A stretch of DNA of 64,000 nucleotides from Gari tellinella (Eukaryota; Mollusca; Bivalvia; Cardiida; Psammobiidae): assembly GCA_922989275.2 (NCBI GenBank), contig OV277870.1, positions 35,832,356 to 35,896,355 on the forward strand. Reading direction: 5' to 3'. A program made the position numbers and the translations under genes. This document shows, one piece after another, positions 61,445 to 64,000 of the stretch; the first letter of the stretch is position 1, and each line of letters starts with the position of its first letter. The notes beneath the pieces are model-generated. The model searched no databases. It was not told where the DNA came from and was given only the letters and a program-made list of their open reading frames with translations.

Positions 61445-61800
61445 TGAATTATGTAGAAAATATCTCTTATATTACATGTTTATGACTATATAAATAGGAA
61501 CTATTTTTTTCTTCAATTGAGAAGTTAATTTAATGCACGAAAAGTCGATCCGGAAGGGCTCGCGTGAGATATCTGTAGAATCTTTGCACGAACGACAGGC
61601 GCAGTTTTCTGTTGGAGAGTTAATCGCCATAGAAAATGTTCAAACAGTTCAGATAAACTGGCGCATGATCTGGGTCTTAACTGTTTTCAAATATCTAATC
61701 GAAGTCCAAAGAGTTGGGATCTTGATAAAATTTGCAGATATTACCGACGCCGTATCTCGATATAAAATATTTCGAATAATTTGTCAATTCTTTGAATACT
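61445..61800. repeat. MITE-B right fragment and H1-like remnant
   Basis: ACTATATAAATAGGAACTAT and CTTCAATTGAGAAGTTAAT are B-like. 61638-61690 has CAAACAGTTCAGATAAAC...GATCTGGGTCTTAACTG. A 99-codon frame across it is incidental. Confidence 0.4.
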
Positions 61801-61814
61801 GCGTTGAATACGTA

Positions 61815-62005
61815 TTTCTGTCCCGTTCATAAAAGCTAAATGCAAACGCAATGCATTTAAATTGAAAAATGACAGTGTTTTTGATGGTTTGACGATTTTC
61901 TAAAATCTTAGTTACAAGATGTTAGATCTGGCTCTATACTGTTTGCAATGGACACAAATGTTTTTAGCTTTGCACTAACGCCTCCTTTTGAAGGAATAAA
62001 ATGTC
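61815..62005 (-). mobile_element. MITE-A, decayed
   Basis: TCCCGTTCATAAAAGCTAAA, then GATGTTAGATCTGGCTC...CTGTTTGCAATGGACAC (H1 left arm and tip lost) and a weak end GAAGGAATAAAATGTCTTG. Confidence 0.5.
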
Positions 62006-62096
62006 TTGTCGTCTGAATCATGTCATAATAGAGAGAAACAAAGTTCATATAATTACATTAAGTGTCAAAGAATACACACAAATAGCAAGGATATAT

Positions 62097-62299
62097 CAGC
62101 ACACCTCCCTATTACGACCACTTAAACGAATGCTAATTGGATGTATAAAAAACAGGTGACAGCCTAAAGCAAGGTGACAGTAAAACAGAAAGCTCCCTTG
62201 AGAGCTTTCTGTTTTACTGTCACCTAGTTTTAAGCAGTAACCTATCGAAAAACCTAATAATGTATACAATTAGGTGGTCGTAATGGAGATGTTTTACTG
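62097..62299. mobile_element. Fold-back element with TCCMTATTACGACCAC ends and H2-type hairpin
   Basis: CAGCACACCTCCCTATTACG at the left; the right end inverted reads CAGTAAAACATCTCCATTAC, then both continue GACCAC. The central hairpin at 62163-62236 (CTAAAGCAAGGTGACAGTAA / TTACTGTCACCTAGTTTTAAG) resembles H2 of MITE-B with changes on both arms and tip AGCTCCCTTGAGAGCT. The CAG start recalls TA-type MITEs, not the TTAA set. Confidence 0.75.
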
Positions 62300-62799
62300 T
62301 AGTGTGATTCCTTTTTGCACTCTAGATCTATTGATTATGGGATACGCAGATAGTGTCGCTAATAATTTCCTCCATAACAACAGGCATGTTTTGTAAATAG
62401 TTAGAAAGCCTGTAATTTTCCAGATTTTACAAACATAGACAAATCCGTTTGGAAAGCAGTGAGGTGTGTTAATAAGGCTGAAGTATATGTTACAGGGAGA
62501 AAATTGAAATCACAATGTCCCCCAGAAAAACGTATTGGGAATGTCAGACACATTTGACAATAATTGACATCTGTACTTCATTGCTAAAAACATGTTCGTG
62601 GATGCGTGTTTTGTTCGCTGGCTCTGTTGATGTACCAGTATATATAATACATTTTCGACAACAAGATATTTTACAAATCACTTGATGCATTTAAAAGAAG
62701 TTAAAAAAAAATTGTGGTTACTCTTCTCAAGAAAACCGCCTTTTCACGCACTTACTAAGTTTCATAGAGATACTTTTTTAATGTTATTACCATGCCCAA
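62300..62799. other. No feature recognised
   Basis: No TIR, hairpin module or frame. A poly-A run at 62702. Confidence 0.35.
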
Positions 62800-63134
62800 T
62801 TAAACCAACTATCCCATAGCCGTTTCCAATATTGAATATAGGCGACCACTTAAACCAGGTAGAAAGTGAGGCTAAATGCGCCTTAAGGCGCATTTGGCTT
62901 AACTTTCAACATGGTTTAAGCTTATCATATGATATAAATTTATCTATTCCTACATAGTTTATTCCAGTGTTGAAGGTATGTGTCTTCGTAAACCTTGTTT
63001 CAGATGACATCTTCTAGAATATATAGAAAATATTTTTTAAAAACATAATCATGACTGTATACATTGGAATTATTTTCTTCAGAGGAGGAATAAGTTAGAG
63101 GTTTAAAAAGGCGTATTTACGGAGTAATAGGTTA
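62800..63134. mobile_element. MITE-B, long copy (about 335 bp)
   Basis: ACTATCCCATAGCCGTTTCC left end, H2 at 62852-62922 (AACCAGGTAGAAAGTGAGGC / GGCTTAACTTTCAACATGG, tip GCGCCTTAAGGCGC), distal TTCAGAGGAGGAATAAGTTA and TACGGAGTAATAGGTTA. About 80 bp longer than the reference because of extra sequence at 62940-63030. Confidence 0.7.
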
Positions 63135-63169
63135 CAGAAATATGCGACACCCTAACCTGCGTCCTGATA

Positions 63170-63450
63170 GGCGGATGCTTAAAGTAGGCTGAACGTAGAG
63201 AAAACTGTTTCTGAAAGTAGTATTTGCTTTATTTTCAGTCCACGTTTACGAATACATTCAACATTGTAGTCAGCTATAGAGAAGTGGCTAAGTATATATA
63301 ATAAATGATTATTAGCATTAGAACCTCTTTATCACGACTAAAATAATTCATAATTCTTAGGTGACTGCTAAAAGCAAGGCGAAAGTAAACCAGAAATCCC
63401 CTACTGTATCATTGACTGTACAGTGTCTCTTTTGAAAAAATAACTGACTC
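63170..63450. repeat. H2 remnants
   Basis: 63178-63245 GCTTAAAGTAGGCTGAACG...GCTTTATTTTCAGTCCACG, and a lone arm CTAAAAGCAAGGCGAAAGTA at 63368. Both eroded. Confidence 0.45.
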
Positions 63451-63540
63451 AATCTTAAATAGTACTGGACCGGACTAAATTGTTAAACAGTCTTGTTTCA
63501 GGAATCAAAAGGTAGAACACTGTCGTAGTATTGTTAATAA

Positions 63541-63774
63541 CAGTGGAGAGGTCGTTATTCTTCCCATTTCCAATACAAACAAAACGCAAACGCAATTCAC
63601 TAAAATGTAGAATATTATATAATGTTAAACTTTCTAACTATATGTATTAATCTAAGTGGCAAACAATTTAGAGCCTGGACCAACGCCGAGATCTGGCAAC
63701 AAACTGTTTGAAATGAAAATACTTATTGAAAGCACAAACGCGTTTATTGGGAAAGAAGACCGTCTCTTCCACTC
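63541..63774 (-). mobile_element. MITE-A, diverged
   Basis: CAGTGGAGAGGTCGTTATTC and GGGAAAGAAGACCGTCTCTT...CCACTC. H1 at 63659-63712 has lost the right part of its tip (GGACCAACGCCGAGATCTGGC). Confidence 0.8.
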
Positions 63775-64000
63775 AAGTAAGTATATAAAATGTATGAATT
63801 GTTAAACAATTGTTTGAGGAGTGTGGATGGTGTCAGCAGTTGTTATCTATGGCGTTGGATACGAATTTTATATGATGACTTTAAAGATGGATGATAGCTT
63901 TAAGCAAGATGATTGTAAAACTCTTTAGGAACTTTCCTTATACACACTCATATTCACCCCATGCAGTGGTCGTTTTAGAGGATTATACTGTACTGGATGC
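63775..64000. other. Window end, no feature recognised
   Basis: AT-rich. GCTTTAAGCAAGATGATTGT at 63898 may be a lone H2 arm. Confidence 0.3.

Noticed and set aside
1..64000. H1/H2 hairpins as bacterial terminators, attachment sites or a CRISPR array
   Set aside because: The window is eukaryotic, copies are dispersed within transposons, and there is no regular repeat-spacer pattern.

Overview
This window looks like repeat-dense intergenic and intronic DNA from a eukaryote, most likely a bivalve mollusc. The reasons are: one class A GPCR coding exon with a spliceosomal acceptor, metazoan retroelements (a CR1/L2-type LINE and Penelope-like reverse transcriptases), a tRNA-derived SINE of bivalve type, AT-rich sequence, and an extreme load of short non-autonomous DNA transposons (MITEs). 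The sequence alone does not fix the species. From memory only, the dominant hairpin resembles repeats in myid/dreissenid bivalves.

The only convincing host gene is the GPCR at 20361-21755 (+), read from a Kozak ATG just after a splice acceptor. Everything else recognisable is mobile or repeat DNA. Most short ORFs are translations of MITE copies.

MITE labels used here. MITE-A: about 245 bp, TA target, ends CAGTGGAGAA. MITE-C: about 360 bp, TA target, ends CAGTGCTCCCTC. A set flanked by TTAA, with piggyBac-like ends, comprises B (CCCTTTACCYCATAG), D (CCCTTCACTGCC), P (CCCTTTCACCG-like), Q (CCCTTnTCCTGC), R (CCCATTTGTGCC), S and T. Most of these, despite unrelated ends and two target-site types, carry the same central palindrome of about 68 bp (H1; arms CAAACAGT...GATCAGACGCCG). 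By eye there are about 70 copies, roughly one per kb. MITE-B, MITE-T and a TA-type element at 62097-62299 carry a second palindrome (H2; AAAGCAGGTTGAAAGTAAAG...).

Layout. 1-20 kb: MITEs, a 0.9-kb CAGGSGCGTAGCTA-ended element, a two-copy 364-bp tandem repeat, a repeat-poor stretch at 13.5-15.7 kb and a SINE at 17.9 kb. 20-22 kb: the GPCR exon, whose acceptor lies about 22 bp past a MITE-A remnant that itself contains a MITE-S. 22.6-25 kb: a broken Penelope-like element (minus). 25-37.8 kb: MITEs and long fold-backs. 37.8-38.8 kb and 52.5-53.5 kb: inverted copies of a 1.05-kb TTAA-flanked element with a tRNA relic. 39.6-42.9 kb: a 3.3-kb element whose ends and interior carry one minisatellite motif. 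47.2-49.2 kb: a second Penelope-like copy split by an insertion with direct repeats. 50.4-51.9 kb: a PIF/Harbinger-like element inserted in the tip of an H1 hairpin. 57.6-59.25 kb: a 5'-truncated LINE inside MITE-A. The many nested insertions give a relative chronology.

The most unusual signal is the H1 module: a long hairpin shared by transposon families with unrelated ends, with arm sequences that co-vary by family.
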